Positions 1 through 9,372 of a stretch of 62,420 nucleotides of DNA are shown here, piece after piece. Both the position numbers and the translations under genes were made by a program. The stretch comes from Symbiodinium natans (taxonomy: Eukaryota > Sar > Dinophyceae > Suessiales > Symbiodiniaceae): positions 1-62,420 of the forward strand of contig CAJNDS010000831.1 in the NCBI GenBank assembly GCA_905221605.1, given 5' to 3'. Below the pieces are notes generated by a model that was not told the origin of the DNA, did no database searches, and was given only the letters and a program-made list of their open reading frames with translations. Position 1 is the stretch's first letter; the number at the start of each line of letters is the position of its first letter.

Positions 1-49
1 TAAACCCTAAACCCTAAACCCCCTATTGGATGAACCCCCCCCCCCCCCC

Positions 50-189
50 CCTTCCTCGGAGACGCTCAAATTCTACGGGTTCTGAGAGTCGCGTGGAACA
101 ACTCAAGCCCCCCAAGAAAGCTTTCATCCCGCAACCGCCCGAAAATCCAAAAGCCTCGGCGGCCTCACCCCCAAGCCCAAGAACCCTGC
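50..189 (+). CDS. Candidate exon, proline-rich, unrecognised
   Basis: Open frame after a poly-C run, with peptide pieces such as RRRSNSTGSESRVEQLKPP and a proline/serine-rich tail. It stops being convincing where an E-family element begins near 188. No domain is recognised. The proline-coding poly-C at its start is probably intron, not exon. Confidence 0.35.
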
Positions 190-285
190 CTGATGGCTCC
201 AATGTAGGTCCCTTTTTGGGTTAGTCATAAGGGACTTTCGCATACTGCTTTCAAAGAGTACAACACAGGAGCCCTCAACCCTCAA
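188..285 (+). mobile_element. Family E MITE-like element, copy 1
   Basis: Left end GGCTCCAATGTAGGTCCC and right end ACACAGGAGCCCTCAA form inverted repeats of the E type (AAGGCTCCAATGTAGT / ACTACATTGGAGCCTT). A loose second right end (GAGGAGCCTTTAGG) lies at about 334-347. GT in the left repeat and AG after the right repeat would allow splicing. Confidence 0.6.
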
Positions 286-663
286 TCCCAAAACCTACTA
301 AGCCCCTAAACCCCGACCTCTTTACAAAGGCACCACAGAGGAGCCTTTAGGTACCCCCTAAGCGCAACCCCAAAATCACCCCACGCCCCCAACATGCCCC
401 AACCCTAAACCCTGAACTCGAAACCCTAAACCCTAAACCCTACACCCTAAACCCTAAACCCAGGGATTACAAAAGTAAAACATCGGCAGGAGCTTCTGGT
501 GCGACTTCTTGCAGGGAAGGAGAACAGCGAGGTACCCCGGCTGCGGTTAGGGCTTAGGGTTTCGGATTTATAGAAGTTGTGTAGGGTTTGTGTCCGGAGT
601 GCTGTCGGGTTTTTGCCGGGTTTTACCGGGCTTTGCTTTTTTAACTTTTCCAACTTCGTTTTG

Positions 664-832
664 GGTGGTTTGGGGGGGTTGGGGGGTTGGGGGGTTGGGG
701 GGGGGGGGGGGGGGTTGGGGGGGGGGGGGTTGGGGGGGTTGGGGGGGTTGGGGGGGTTGGGGGGGTGGTTGGGGGGGTGGTTGGGGGGGTGGTTGGGGTT
801 GTTGGAGGGGTTGTTGAGGGGGTTGGGGGGAT
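664..832 (+). repeat. G-rich tract, TTGGGGGG-type
   Basis: About 170 bases of runs of 4 to 18 G separated by TT, with GGTTG units. It could fold into G-quadruplexes. The long frames across it (glycine-rich on +, proline-rich on -) are low-complexity artefacts. Confidence 0.85.
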
Positions 833-923
833 GAAGAAATAGTACGAACTGCTCGTACCGAAAACGTACAATTTCTTTTTGTCCTGGCCTTGAGGGTTTA
901 GGGTTCAGAGCTGCCACAGGCCG

Positions 924-970
924 TTGGGATATTACATGTTTCCCCTTATTGGGTTTTGGAGGATTCTATT
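924..970 (+). mobile_element. Family B MITE-like element, truncated
   Basis: Matches the left half of the B family (TGTTTCCCCTTATTGGGTTT, then GAGGATTCTATTTAGG). It is cut off where a TTTAGGG array starts, so the right end is missing. Confidence 0.5.
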
Positions 971-995
971 TAGGGTTTAGGGTTTAGGGTTTAGG

Positions 996-1106
996 GTTTG
1001 TGCCAATTGTGCCCCACTCGCCAAGGGAGAGGAACCCTGGGCTCCACCTCCATCTATGGGCACCTACCTCGCCTTTTGGATGGCGCACGTTCCACTTTGC
1101 GGTTCA
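996..1106 (+). CDS. Candidate internal exon, unrecognised
   Basis: Unique sequence between two TTTAGGG arrays. One frame, beginning FVPIVPHSPRER, stays open to the array at 1100, where CAGGGTTTAG offers a donor. A second frame containing APLAKGEEPWAPP is also open, so the frame is undecided. Both could be chance at this length. Confidence 0.4.
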
Positions 1107-1160
1107 GGGTTTAGGGTTTAGGGTTTAGGTAATACTGGTCGCGGTCATTCGCGGGGCGAG

Positions 1161-1388
1161 CCGGAGCACTGCCTACTTTGTGGACAGAGCCTTATCCTGG
1201 ACAACTTGCTCTACCCGTGGACTATCTGCATCGGTGCGCCCAAGTGCTCTATGGCACAATCCACTCCTGGCTCGTGCAAGTTATCAGTCCACCAGCAGCC
1301 GATCGTGCCCTGGGGTACTTATGGCTTGAAGAGGCCTCTGAGGTGTTAAGGGCCATCCGACTCCTGCATCCACTTCTGGGGTGTGAGG
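1161..1388 (+). CDS. Candidate exon, unrecognised
   Basis: About 75 codons open, starting after GCGAG: peptide GALPTLWTEPYPGQL, then LHRCAQVLYGTIHSWLVQVI and EEASEVLRAIRLLHPLL. Composition is balanced and helical, unlike the repeat-derived frames nearby. The end GTGTGAGG|GTTGTTGG is a possible donor. It may belong with the exons at 996 and 1588. Confidence 0.5.
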
Positions 1389-1389
1389 G

Positions 1390-1590
1390 TTGTTGGGTCT
1401 TAGGGCTTTTTTGGTTCTTGGGTCTTAGGGTTCTTGGTCTTAGGGTTTAGGGTCTTGGGGTCTTAGGGTCTTTGGGTCTTTGGGTCTTTGGGTCTTTGGG
1501 TCTTTGGGTCTTTGGGTCTTAGGGTCTTAGGGTCTTAGGGTCGTAGGGTCGTAGGGTCGTAGGGTCTTAGGGTCATAGGGTTTAGGGTCC
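1390..1590 (+). repeat. Variant array, TCTTAGGG / TCTTTGGG 8-mers
   Basis: Tandem 8-mers GGGTCTTA, then GGGTCTTT, then GGGTCGTA, then TTTAGGG. The units are one base longer than the telomere-type 7-mer, and sub-blocks are internally uniform, which points to local expansion of each variant. Confidence 0.85.
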
Positions 1591-1778
1591 GGGCTTCCAA
1601 TTTTCCACTTTGCTTCTTGGTTGTGGGTGGAGAGACTGCGAGGGTGCTTCGGAAGGCTTTTCAGGATCTCGTGCGGGCGCTCAAGGGTTCCGGTCAGGAT
1701 GTCTTGGGGGGAAGCCCCAAGCCCTGCGCCCAAATCCAACAACACCGCCCCCCCAACACCATGAATGAAGCTAGATAG
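1588..1778 (+). CDS. Candidate terminal exon, unrecognised
   Basis: Frame open from the array to a TAG at 1776-1778. The core peptide GETARVLRKAFQDLVRALKG is strongly helical and charged, followed by a proline/glutamine tail ending NTMNEAR. A minus-strand frame of 95 codons overlaps it but runs on into the repeat array, so + is preferred. Confidence 0.5.
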
Positions 1779-1843
1779 ACCCCACACCCCCCTGAACCAG
1801 ACGACCGAAGCCACCCCAAACCTAAACGCTAAACCCTAAACCC

Positions 1844-1933
1844 GACATCGCCTATACTAAGCGTGCTAGTTGCGAGTTCTTGATGGGAAAGCAGGGAGCA
1901 GACTACCTGCAAACCGTTTCAGGGATTGCATAG
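1844..1933 (+). CDS. Candidate terminal exon, unrecognised
   Basis: Frame from GAC after a CCCTAAA run to TAG at 1931-1933; peptide pieces DIAYTKRASCEFLMGK and GADYLQTVSGIA. No AG acceptor is visible directly before it, which weakens the call. Confidence 0.35.
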   Translation, partial: DIAYTKRASCEFLMGKQGADYLQTVSGIA

Positions 1934-1967
1934 GGAATCGAATTTCCTAATTCCCTCTAGTAGCCCC

Positions 1968-2144
1968 AAACCCTATGAACCCTATAAACCCTATAACCCC
2001 AAGAAAACCTATAAACCCGATAAACCCTGTAAACCCTATAAACCCTATAAACCCTAAACCCTATAAACCCTACCCTTAAACCCTAAACTGCCCTAAACCT
2101 TATAAACCCTAACCCTAAACCCTAAACCCTAAACCCTAAACCCA
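1968..2144 (-). repeat. CCCTATAAA 9-mer variant array grading into CCCTAAA
   Basis: Units CCCTATAAA (9 bases) mixed with CCCTGTAAA, passing into pure CCCTAAA at the right edge next to the exon at 2147. Confidence 0.85.
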
Positions 2145-2146
2145 AG

Positions 2147-2236
2147 GACGGCCTGCTTGTCTCCGCCCTCGGGCTCGAGGGGCGCTGGTGGCCGGAGCCT
2201 GAAGCCGATCTGGTGGGATTCAGGGAGGGATTTGTG
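2147..2236 (+). CDS. Internal exon between C-array and G-array, unrecognised
   Basis: Exactly 30 codons from CCCAAG|GAC to GTG|GTTTAGGG. Peptide starts DGLLVSALGLEGRWWPEPEA. It is flanked by CCCTAAA on the left and TTTAGGG on the right, and the array supplies the donor GT. Confidence 0.55.
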
Positions 2237-2750
2237 GTTTAGGGTTTAGGGTTTAGGGTTTCGGGTTTTCGGGCTTGTTTAGGGTTTAGGGTTAGGGTGT
2301 GGGGTTTCGGGTCTAGGGCTTGTTTAGAGTTTAGATTTTAGGGGATCCGGCGTTTAGGGTTCATGACTTTGGGATTCGGGGGGGGTTTGGAGTTTTTGTG
2401 GGGTTAGGACTTGGGCTGAGCGTTTCTAAAGCCACCCATGTAGTGGTATTTAGACCCCTTAGGGTCTACAGCACATAGGGCTTAGGGCTTCGGGTTCAGG
2501 GTTTAGCGTCCTCTGAATCCCTTAAAGAACTACGTAGCCAATACAACCTAATTTCAGGTTGGAAAGGGTGGTGTTCGACAGGGTTTATGAGCTTCAGGGT
2601 CTAGTAAAGCCATGAAGTATTGGAGTTTCAAGAGGGTCCTGACCCCTAAACCCCAACAAGCTCTCTTATGTAAGCTTCTCTCACAGGACTCGAAATCAGC
2701 TTTTGTAAGTCCCGGGTCCCCGGGTGCGGACGTAAGGCTATGGAGCCCTG
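2236..2750. other. Intronic or intergenic stretch, degenerate arrays
   Basis: TTTAGGG with many TTTCGGG and TTAGGGTG variants to about 2345, then unique sequence with no convincing exon. At 2688-2705 an 18-base segment is bounded by a good acceptor (CTCTCACAG) and donor (GTAAGT), a possible microexon only. Confidence 0.4.
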
Positions 2751-2850
2751 AACCCTAAACCCTAAACCCTAAACCCTAAACCCTAAACCCTAAACCCTAA
2801 ACCCCCCTAAACCCCCCTAAACCCTAAACCCTAAACCCTAAACCCTAAAC
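2750..2850 (-). repeat. CCCTAAA array
   Basis: About 13 units, with two CCCCCCTAAA units in the middle. Confidence 0.95.
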
Positions 2851-2979
2851 GCGGCTATTGGCTTGAGCGCCTAGGGTTTTGTTGGCCTTTCCAAAAGGTG
2901 GCATGTCCCAACGCTGCAAACCCTCATCTCTAAGCCTGCAGCCCGTACACCGGTATCCACCAGCCCTGAACCCCACAAG

Positions 2980-3212
2980 TTTTAGGGTTTAGGGTATAGG
3001 GTTTGGGGTTTAGGGTTTGGGGTTTAGGGTTTAGGGTTTAGGGTTTAGGGTTTAGGGTTTAGGCTTTAAAGGGGTTGTTCAAGCTCCCTACACTTAGAGA
3101 CCGGGTAGGTAACCTTATGTGGTTATATAGAGGGCTTAGGGTTTCGGGGTTTAGGGTTTAGGGTTTAGGGTTTAGGGTTTGGGGTTTAATTAGGGTTTAG
3201 GGTTTAGGGTTC
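2980..3212 (+). repeat. TTTAGGG arrays, two blocks
   Basis: Blocks at about 2980-3065 and 3138-3212, with TTTGGGG and TATAGGG variants, separated by 70 bases of unique sequence. Confidence 0.9.
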
Positions 3213-3392
3213 CATAAACGGTTAGCCTTGTTTGGGCCAGGGCATTCAGTTTCGAAGTACAACCGAAACCCTACGCCCCAATTATGCCCTGTATCCTCAT
3301 CCCGCGCTTCGACCCTCCATCCCCAAAAGCCAACTAAGTCTCGAGCTATAACCCCGCAGTGCCCCAAATTCCCAGGAACCTCTACACACACA

Positions 3393-3729
3393 AGCACAAC
3401 ACACAAGCACAACCAACACACACACACACACACACACAACCCCACCCACCCACCCACACCCACACCCACACCCGCACCCACACCCGCACCCGCACCCCCA
3501 CCCGCACCCGCACCCGCACCCGCACCCGCGCACCCGCACCCCCGCACGCCCGCACGCCCGCACGCACCCACGCACCCACGCACCCACGCACCCACGCACC
3601 CACGCACCCACGCACCCACGCACCCACGCACCCACGCACGGCACGCACCCACGCACCCACGCACCCACGCACCCACGCACCCACGCACCCACGCACCCAC
3701 GCACCCACGCACCCACACCCACACACACA

Positions 3730-3812
<83 letters not shown>
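3393..3812 (+). repeat. Compound microsatellite CA / CACCCG / CACGCACC
   Basis: Starts as CA repeats, changes to CACCCA and CACCCG units, then about 20 CACGCACC units, then roughly 75 bases of pure CA. Long frames on both strands (Thr-His or Val-Cys rich) are artefacts of the repeat. Confidence 0.97.
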
Positions 3813-3813
<1 letters not shown>

Positions 3814-3823
3814 GACACACAAA

Positions 3824-3949
3824 ATGAAAAGAACTGGTGAAGTACACCCTAATCACCCCGCCCTCGAAGCCCCAAAAGCAGCTTTCCAGAGGCTGGATCA
3901 CCTCCGGAAGCAGGCTGCTGCGTTCTGCAGTGTGGGTTCCCGAGGTTGA
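3824..3949 (+). CDS. Candidate terminal exon after the microsatellite
   Basis: ATG at 3824 then 41 codons to TGA at 3947-3949; peptide HPALEAPKAAFQRLDHLRKQ is helical and charged. The true exon start is unclear because the frame is also open through the CA repeat. No family recognised. Confidence 0.45.
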   Translation: MKRTGEVHPNHPALEAPKAAFQRLDHLRKQAAAFCSVGSRG

Positions 3950-4164
3950 TTCAGACACAAGGGGGTATATAGGTTTGGGGTTTAGGGTTTAGGGTTTAGG
4001 GTTTATGGTTTTTTGCTTCAGGATTTGTTGGCCAGTGCACCTCTGAAGTTTTTTATTTTTTTTTTGGGGGGGGGTGGGGGGGGCCCTATGATTCAACAGG
4101 GTGGCTGGGAAACCCTAAACCCTAAGCCCTAAGCCCTAAACCGTGGGTGATTTTGGAGGTGCAG

Positions 4165-4262
4165 GAGGAGATTTGGGAACCCTAACCCTACCTGCACATC
4201 CAGAACCTCCCACATTGCTCATCAACTTGGGACTGGGAGAAGTGCTCCTCTGGTGTGAATGA
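4165..4262 (+). CDS. Candidate terminal exon, unrecognised
   Basis: Starts after GGTGCAG and runs to TGA at 4260-4262. Peptide pieces GDLGTLTLPAHPEPP and LLINLGLGEVLLWCE. A second frame is open to a nearby TGA, so the frame is probable, not certain. Confidence 0.4.
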
Positions 4263-4437
4263 GCACCCTAAACCCCAAACCCCAAACTCCAAACCCCAAA
4301 CCCTAAACCCAAAACCCTAAACCCTAAACCCTAGGTAAGCCTAAACCCACCCTGACCCAAACCTATTTTTTGGGGCCTACATTTAGGGGCATGTATATTT
4401 GTTTAATAGGGTGCGGGAGTCACATGTAAAGTTTCAG

Positions 4438-4534
4438 GGCGGTAGCCCCGAAGATGGCGAGGAGCAGCGGCAATTCTCATTGAATGGCGTTCACGGCTTC
4501 TGGATCCTCAAGGAATCCGCACTGCCGGGGCTCG
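4438..4534 (+). CDS. Internal exon, faintly TTLL-like
   Basis: Begins after AAGTTTCAG and ends at CTCG|GTACCC, where a family A2 element starts. Peptide pieces GEEQRQFSLNGVHGFWILK and ESALPGLGT. TTLL proteins carry a W-I-(V/L)-K-P motif followed by a glycine-rich loop; here W-I-L-K is followed by E, so the match is weak. Real TTLL exons occur at 11405 and 59459 on the same strand. Confidence 0.5.
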
Positions 4535-4741
4535 GTACCCTTTTCCTCTTTGTGGTTCAAAGGGTTTAGGGTTTTGGGTTTTAGGGTTTAGGGTTTAGGG
4601 TTTTAGGGTTTAGGGTTTAGGGTTTGGGAGTTAGGGCCCAGTGGTACCCTTTTCGCTCTTCTTCTGGTTCAAGGTTCCCTTATAAAGTAACAAACCCCAA
4701 AAGGGGTGCCCTGACGAAAATTTTGGCTACTGGTTTGCCAG
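4535..4741 (+). mobile_element. Family A2 element with internal array and second A2 head
   Basis: GTACCCTTTTCC head at 4535, a TTTAGGG array at 4560-4626, then a complete A2 copy (GTACCCTTTTCGC to GGCTACTGGTTTGCCAG) ending at 4741. The exon at 4438 stops at the head and the exon at 4742 starts at the tail, so the whole block fits one intron. Confidence 0.6.
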
Positions 4742-4801
4742 GTGTGGGTTGATGGCGCTGAGATTGCTCAGTGTTCAGATTTGGGGTTTCCGAACATAGG
4801 G
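4742..4801 (+). CDS. Internal exon, unrecognised
   Basis: 20 codons after the A2 tail (TTTGCCAG|GTG), peptide VWVDGAEIAQCSDLGFPNIG, ending at GTACCTTG, another GTACC-type donor. Its borders are set entirely by the neighbouring elements. Confidence 0.55.
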
Positions 4802-5295
4802 GTACCTTGTTGGGGTCCTGATTATAAGGGAATCCCACGATTTCGGGGGCTATATTCGCGGTCCTAAACCCTCAACCCGAAATCCACATTTTATTTTCGT
4901 AAGCCGCCATTTAGTTTCTGGTGGAGAATGGGATCATCTAAGTAGAAAGCGGTTTAGGGTTTATAGGGTTTAGGGCTTAGGGTTTAAGGTTGAGCATTCA
5001 GCTGCGCGTTGCCTATGGCAAAACTGTTCAGGGTCTCCCCCAATTTCCCCCGAGCCCTGAACCTTGAAATCCTAAACTTTGAGCCCTGAAAACCCTAACC
5101 TCCAAACCCCAGCATTCTGCCTAAACCCTAACCTCCAAAAAAACCTACTAAACACCTAAACCTCCAGACCCTACATGCCTAAACCCTACCTCCAACACAA
5201 CCCCAAACCCTAAACCCGAAACCCCGAAGTGCAAACCCTAAACCCTAAACCCTAAACCCTAAACCCTAAACCCTAAACCCCTTAAACCCCTCCAG
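4802..5295. other. Intron-like stretch with degenerate CCCTAAA
   Basis: GTACCTTG-headed unique sequence, a short TTTAGGG run near 4950-4990, degenerate C-strand repeats from about 5090, and a pure CCCTAAA array at 5232-5280 leading to an AG acceptor at 5294-5295. Confidence 0.6.
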
Positions 5296-5433
5296 GACCC
5301 GGTCCTCAACTGTGGCCGGGGGGTGCGGACCTTCTCGGAGCTCCTACCGTTGCTACAAGAGGCGCCCGACTTGGAGACGTCGGCGAAAGGTTTTGTTTTC
5401 GCGGCCCTGGGCGAACCAGTTACAGCTTTAAGG
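5296..5433 (+). CDS. Internal exon between C-array and G-array, unrecognised
   Basis: 46 codons from CCCTCCAG|GAC to AAGG|GTTTAGGG. Pieces: DPVLNCGRGVRTFSELLPLL, QEAPDLETSAKGFVFAALGE. Balanced composition and clean borders make this one of the best unrecognised exons. The donor is the first repeat of the array. Confidence 0.6.
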
Positions 5434-5506
5434 GTTTAGGGTTTAGGGTTTAGGGTTTAGGGTTTAGGGTTTAGGGTTTAGGGTTTAGGGTTTAGGGTTT
5501 AGGGTG
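5434..5506 (+). repeat. TTTAGGG array
   Basis: About ten near-perfect units immediately after the exon at 5296. Confidence 0.95.
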
Positions 5507-7067
5507 CATATGAATAATGTTAGGGCACGGTTTGCAGCCGGAAACCCAACAGTAACCCTGCATACCTAGTTTCCGTAACCCCCTGGCAACCGTCGGGTCC
5601 AGCTAAGAACTAGCTTTCCAGGGGCCGTTCGGGTTGAAGGTAAACCTGTTGAGTTTTGGGTTTTGGGTTTTTGGTTTAGGGCTGCAGTCAGGCCTTTGGG
5701 CGGAGGGATTAGACCTCATGTTTAAAGGGTTTCAGGACTGGAGTTCCAAGTTGCGTGATTGCAACTGTATGTTGGCGGTTTGATAACCCAACTTTCGTTC
5801 CAACTACCCTAAACCCTAAACTAAACCCCAATCCCTAAACCCTAAACCCGAAACCCATGAAGCTTTCAAGGGAATACGGATCTAGGGACTTGTTATAAGG
5901 ACGACTTGAGGATCAGGCTGCAGGGTTTGGAGTTGAGAGTTCAGGGTTTGGGATTTAAGGCTTAGGGTTTAGGGTTTAATGCTAGGATTTGGTGTTTAAA
6001 GGTTTAGGGTTTAGGGCTGAGGGCTTAGGGTTTTGGGCTTAGGGTTTAGGGCTACTTGGCAGCCCGAGGATGGAGGTAGAGTTTAATCAAGATGATGGGA
6101 TTGGGGGGTCTGGGGGGCATCTTTGTGTTCACCGTGGCATTGGGGCTTGGAACCCTAAACCCTAAACCCTTGAAACAGGGTTTAGGGTTTAGGGCTAGGG
6201 CCTGGATTTGGGATCATCAGTTTTGCTTGGAGCCCAGTGTCCTTCGAAACCGACACCCCACACCCAACTTGAAACCCTACCTGAGTATTAACCCTAAACC
6301 CTAAACCCAAAAACCACCCCCACATCCCTTTTTTTGCTGTTCTTAAACAAATTCTCGCTCACCAAGGCCTCCACGGCTTCGGGCTTGGCTCATGCGGATT
6401 TAGTTTTTTTTGTTTTTTAAATGTGGTTTCGGGCTAACCCTAAACCCTAAACCCTAAACCCTAAACCCGAAACCCTAAACCCTAAACCCTAAACCCTAAC
6501 CCTAAACCCTACACTTTAACACTTAACCCCAAACCCCCAAGCCCTAATCGCCAAACTCGGGTTTTGCGTAACACAAACCTTATAATTATAAACCCCAAGC
6601 CCTAAACGCTAAACTCGGGTTTTGTAGAGGTCACTTGTGACTCTTCTGGTCGATGTTGACTTCTGCCGCTTGTGGCTTCTTGCGCCCCTGGCCTTGGCCT
6701 GAGCACGAGAAGTACCCCAAAAAGGGTTTAGGGTTTAGGGTTTAGGGTTTAGGGCCAAGTTTAGTGTTTAGGGTTCAATTTGGGTGTAGGGTTCAGGAAG
6801 CCCGAAAGTCCTAAAAGCAGACGGGACGTCGACATCGGCACGTGCATAGGAACTTCCGGAGCATGGGTTGTAGATGCTTCAGGGTCGGAAGCAGGCCTTC
6901 AAGGTAGGACGCCCTGAAGCGTAAACCCCCTAAACCCCCTAAACCCCCTAAACCCTAAACCCTGAACCCTAAACCCTGAACCCTAAACCCTGAACCCTGA
7001 ACCCTGAACCCGAAACTGTAGGGTTTAGGTTAGGGTGCTTCAGGGGCGTCCCCGGAGCATCCTTTAG
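5507..7067. other. Repeat-rich stretch without a convincing exon
   Basis: Holds short arrays of both orientations: C-type at 5805-5855, G-type at 5960-6050 and 6177-6200, C-type at 6435-6515, G-type at 6722-6752, C-type at 6920-7010. Unique pieces between them show no exon I would defend. Confidence 0.5.
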
Positions 7068-7173
7068 AATCAGATCATGCTGCGTGCCCTGTTCCGTCCG
7101 CCATGCAGTGGAGCAGCACGGCACCGAGTTCGACTCGAGATGATGCTGGGCTTCGTACCGTTTCTAGGCGCTG
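7068..7173 (+). CDS. Candidate exon upstream of membrane-protein exons
   Basis: After CCTTTAG, frame AAT-CAG-ATC-ATG stays open; pieces MLRALFRPPCSGAARHRVRL and EMMLGFVPFLGA. The last 26 bases are repeated after the adjacent array (7236-7261). After the second copy the same frame continues as AAANALVCLDSLASS. Which copy is spliced in is not clear. Confidence 0.5.
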
Positions 7174-7261
7174 GGTTTAGGGTTTGGGGTTTAGGGTTTA
7201 GGGTTTGGGGTTTATGGTTTAGGGTTTAGGGGTTAGGGCTTCGTACCGTTTCTTGGCGCTG
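7148..7261 (+). repeat. TTTAGGG array flanked by a 26-base direct duplication
   Basis: GGGCTTCGTACCGTTTCT plus AGGCGCTG at 7148-7173 recurs with one mismatch at 7236-7261. Between the copies lies only TTTAGGG/TTTGGGG sequence (about 62 bases). This is the form of an insertion with target duplication. Confidence 0.85.
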
Positions 7262-7571
7262 CGGCGAACGCTTTGGTTTGCCTTGACAGTTTGGCTTCAA
7301 GTTCGTGCCCTAAACCCTAAAAACCTAAAACCTTAAAACCCTAAACCCTAAATCCCTAAGCCCGAAACCTTAAGCCCTGACTCGAAACATAAAACTGATC
7401 CTCTTGATGGAACTTTCCAGGGGCTGATTGAAAGATTGTAAATTTTTGGTACTTAATTAGCCTTACATAATCCTTAAAATGTCATTAAAATCTATTCTTA
7501 TAGCCCCCCCCAAACCTACCCGAGTTTCATTTTCAAACAAGATGATGGGGTGGTAAGGCTCGGATGCGCAG

Positions 7572-8050
7572 TGCTGGCCTTTGTCTCTGTGCGGGCGGGT
7601 GACACTCCTCCCCGGTATCAAGCTGTCTTCTTCCTGCACGTGATCCTGTCCACGCTGCTCACCTTTTACGGCACATGGCTCTGGTGGCAGAATTGCCTGC
7701 CCTCTTTTGCCCACTTCTTAGAGGACCCGCGTCGCAGCAACGATCTGCTGGAGTACTTCTTCTGCTGGCTGCCGCTGTTGACATTGGCATGCCCAATGTT
7801 GATCTGGGGCAGTGCTCAGGATATTGCCGACACGTCCATACAGGTCCTGGGAGGTTTCATGTACACTCCACTACTAGACGAGCCGTTTCAATTGATCCTG
7901 CTCTGGACATGCCATTCTTGCCTGTCCGCTGCCAGAATCTGGCATCTTATTGGCCCAAGCAGAAGCCTTGACGTGCACTTGACACCTTTCCTGCAGAGGT
8001 GCTTCCTGATGGAGTTGCTGGGCAAGCAAGCTGTTTCTTTATCCTATGCC
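7572..8050 (+). CDS. Long exon of a probable multi-pass membrane protein
   Basis: Starts after GATGCGCAG, open for about 150 codons until the CCCAAACCCTAAA array. Hydrophobic segments: AVFFLHVILSTLLTFYGTWL, then around EYFFCWLPLLTLACPMLIW, then FQLILLWTCHSC. Between them are polar loops (HFLEDPRRSNDLL). Three or four membrane spans are likely. No family is recognised. The exon end is uncertain because no clear donor is seen before the array. Confidence 0.65.
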
Positions 8051-8257
8051 CCAAACCCCAAACCCTGAACCCTAAACCCGAAGCCCTAAACCCTAAACCC
8101 CAAACCCCAAACCCTAAACCGGCTTGTCCGGCTTCCTGTTGCTGTCCTAATCCCCCCCCCCCTCCCCCCAATACAGGGGGCCTGGTGTCCTAAACTCCCC
8201 GAGACTCCAAGCCTCCCTAACCCTAAATCCTAAACTTCCTGAAGGAACCCAGCGCAG

Positions 8258-8380
8258 GTTCATCCTCTTTGTGACGGTGCAGGTCCGTCTGCTGTATCAC
8301 AGCCAGAACCACACGCCTCTGACGCCATCCAGCCTTGCAGAATGTGATCGAGTCGAAGAGCAGCGATGCTTGACCCAAGG
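8258..8380 (+). CDS. Internal exon, same gene likely
   Basis: From AGCGCAG to CAAGG|GTTTAGGG, open 41 codons. Begins with hydrophobic FILFVTVQVRLLYHSQN, then polar LTPSSLAECDRVEEQRCLTQ. The donor is the first TTTAGGG unit. Position and strand fit the membrane-protein gene started at 7572. Confidence 0.6.
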
Positions 8381-8610
8381 GTTTAGGGTTTAGGGCTTAG
8401 GGTTTAGGGTTTAGGGTTTAGGGTTCCCCCCCCCCCCCCCCCCTAGCCCCCTCAACTCTCAACCCTAAACCCTCAACCCTTGAATTGCCCCTGGGCTTGA
8501 TCTGAAACATGGCACCCTCAGAGGTCCCCACAGTTTAGGGCTAGGGTTTAGGGTTTAGGGTTTAGGGTTTAGGGTTTAGGGCTAGGGTTTAGGGCTTATT
8601 CGCCATGCAG

Positions 8611-8674
8611 TCTCTTACTTGATTCATGGAGACCCTTGGCGCGAATGCCATCATACACTGAGGTCGATGCTGTA
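8611..8674 (+). CDS. Short internal exon, unrecognised
   Basis: After CGCCATGCAG, frame LLLDSWRPLARMPSYTEVDA stays open to GTA|GTGGGT. Lies between two TTTAGGG arrays. Confidence 0.45.
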
Positions 8675-8748
8675 GTGGGTGCTAGGGTTTAGGGTTTAGG
8701 GTTTAGGGTTTAGGGTTTAGGGTTTAGGGCTAGGGTTTAGGTATGCAG

Positions 8749-8829
8749 GCCTCTCCAGCTGAAACTGCGGGTCGCACGCGGGGCCTTGGTGACCAAATGA
8801 ACCCACAGTTGAGGTCGTATACCCTAAGG
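8749..8829 (+). CDS. Internal exon ending at a family C element
   Basis: 27 codons from GTATGCAG|GCC to CTAAGG|GTCCATG; pieces ASPAETAGRTRGLGDQMNPQ, LRSYTLR. The donor is the first base pair of the C element and the exon ends in phase 0, as at the other C introns. Confidence 0.55.
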
Positions 8830-8928
8830 GTCCATGTACCTAAATGGGGAATACTTGGGCCCCAAAGTCCATATATAGGAGGTACCTTAAGGCCCAAATA
8901 CTCCCTATTTAGGTACATGGACCCTTAG
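8830..8928 (+). mobile_element. Family C MITE-like element, copy 1 (possible intron)
   Basis: Terminal inverted repeats GTCCATGTACCTAAATGGGG and CCTATTTAGGTACATGGAC, extended outside by CCCTAAG/CTTAGGG. Inner repeats ACTTGGGCC / GGCCCAAATA also pair. The element starts with GT and ends with CCCTTAG. The whole unit is a near-palindrome of about 100 bases. Confidence 0.85.
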
Positions 8929-8936
8929 GGATACCC

Positions 8937-9050
8937 TATACTACAATATTCGCCCTTATAATCCCCATAATGAACCTTATAAAGGGCCTTTTAAGGGGAT
9001 TATAGGGTATAATAGCCACCCTATACTACAATATTCCCGATGATGGTAAT
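8937..9050 (+). mobile_element. Family F inverted-repeat element, copy 1
   Basis: Contains CCCTTATAATCCCCATAATG and AGGGGATTATAGGGTATAA as inverted halves, and the outer repeat CCCTATACTACAATATTC occurs twice. A second copy is at 11141. Confidence 0.6.
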
Positions 9051-9119
9051 TATATGAGCCATAAGCCCTAAACCCGAAACCCTGTTAGGGTTCATTTTGA
9101 CACGCAAGAATATTCCCAG

Positions 9120-9232
9120 GACTTGACACCTCGCATCGTCCGCGACGGCGGATCGTCAAGATGAAGGTGGAGCACTTTGTTTCCAGGATGCGGAGTGGGT
9201 CCTCACTCCGCTTTCGTTCGGTTGGGTTCGCC
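9120..9232 (+). CDS. Candidate exon, basic protein segment
   Basis: After TATTCCCAG, open to the CCCTAAG repeats; pieces LDTSHRPRRRIVKMKVEHFV and SRMRSGSSLRFRSVGFA. Strongly basic. No family recognised. Confidence 0.45.
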
Positions 9233-9372
9233 CCAAACCCTAAGCCCTAAACCCTGAACCCAAAAACCCTAAACCCTAAACCCTGGCCCTACACCCTGCA
9301 CTCATGGACACCACAGCGCGAACAGCGCGAACATCCCGAATAGGGCAACGGAGCGCCCTAAATGCCCTAAAC

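Noticed and set aside
447-917. Proline-rich minus frame and glycine-rich plus frames
   Set aside because: Produced by the TTGGGGGG tract.
3228-3827. Long Thr/His/Pro and Val/Cys frames of 146-253 codons
   Set aside because: They are translations of CA, CACCCG and CACGCACC repeats; only the unique tail at 3824-3949 is kept.
6092-6304. Frames ending in N-P-K-P or reading G-F-R-V
   Set aside because: These residues are just CCCTAAACC or TTTAGGG repeats in translation and recur in many frames across the window.
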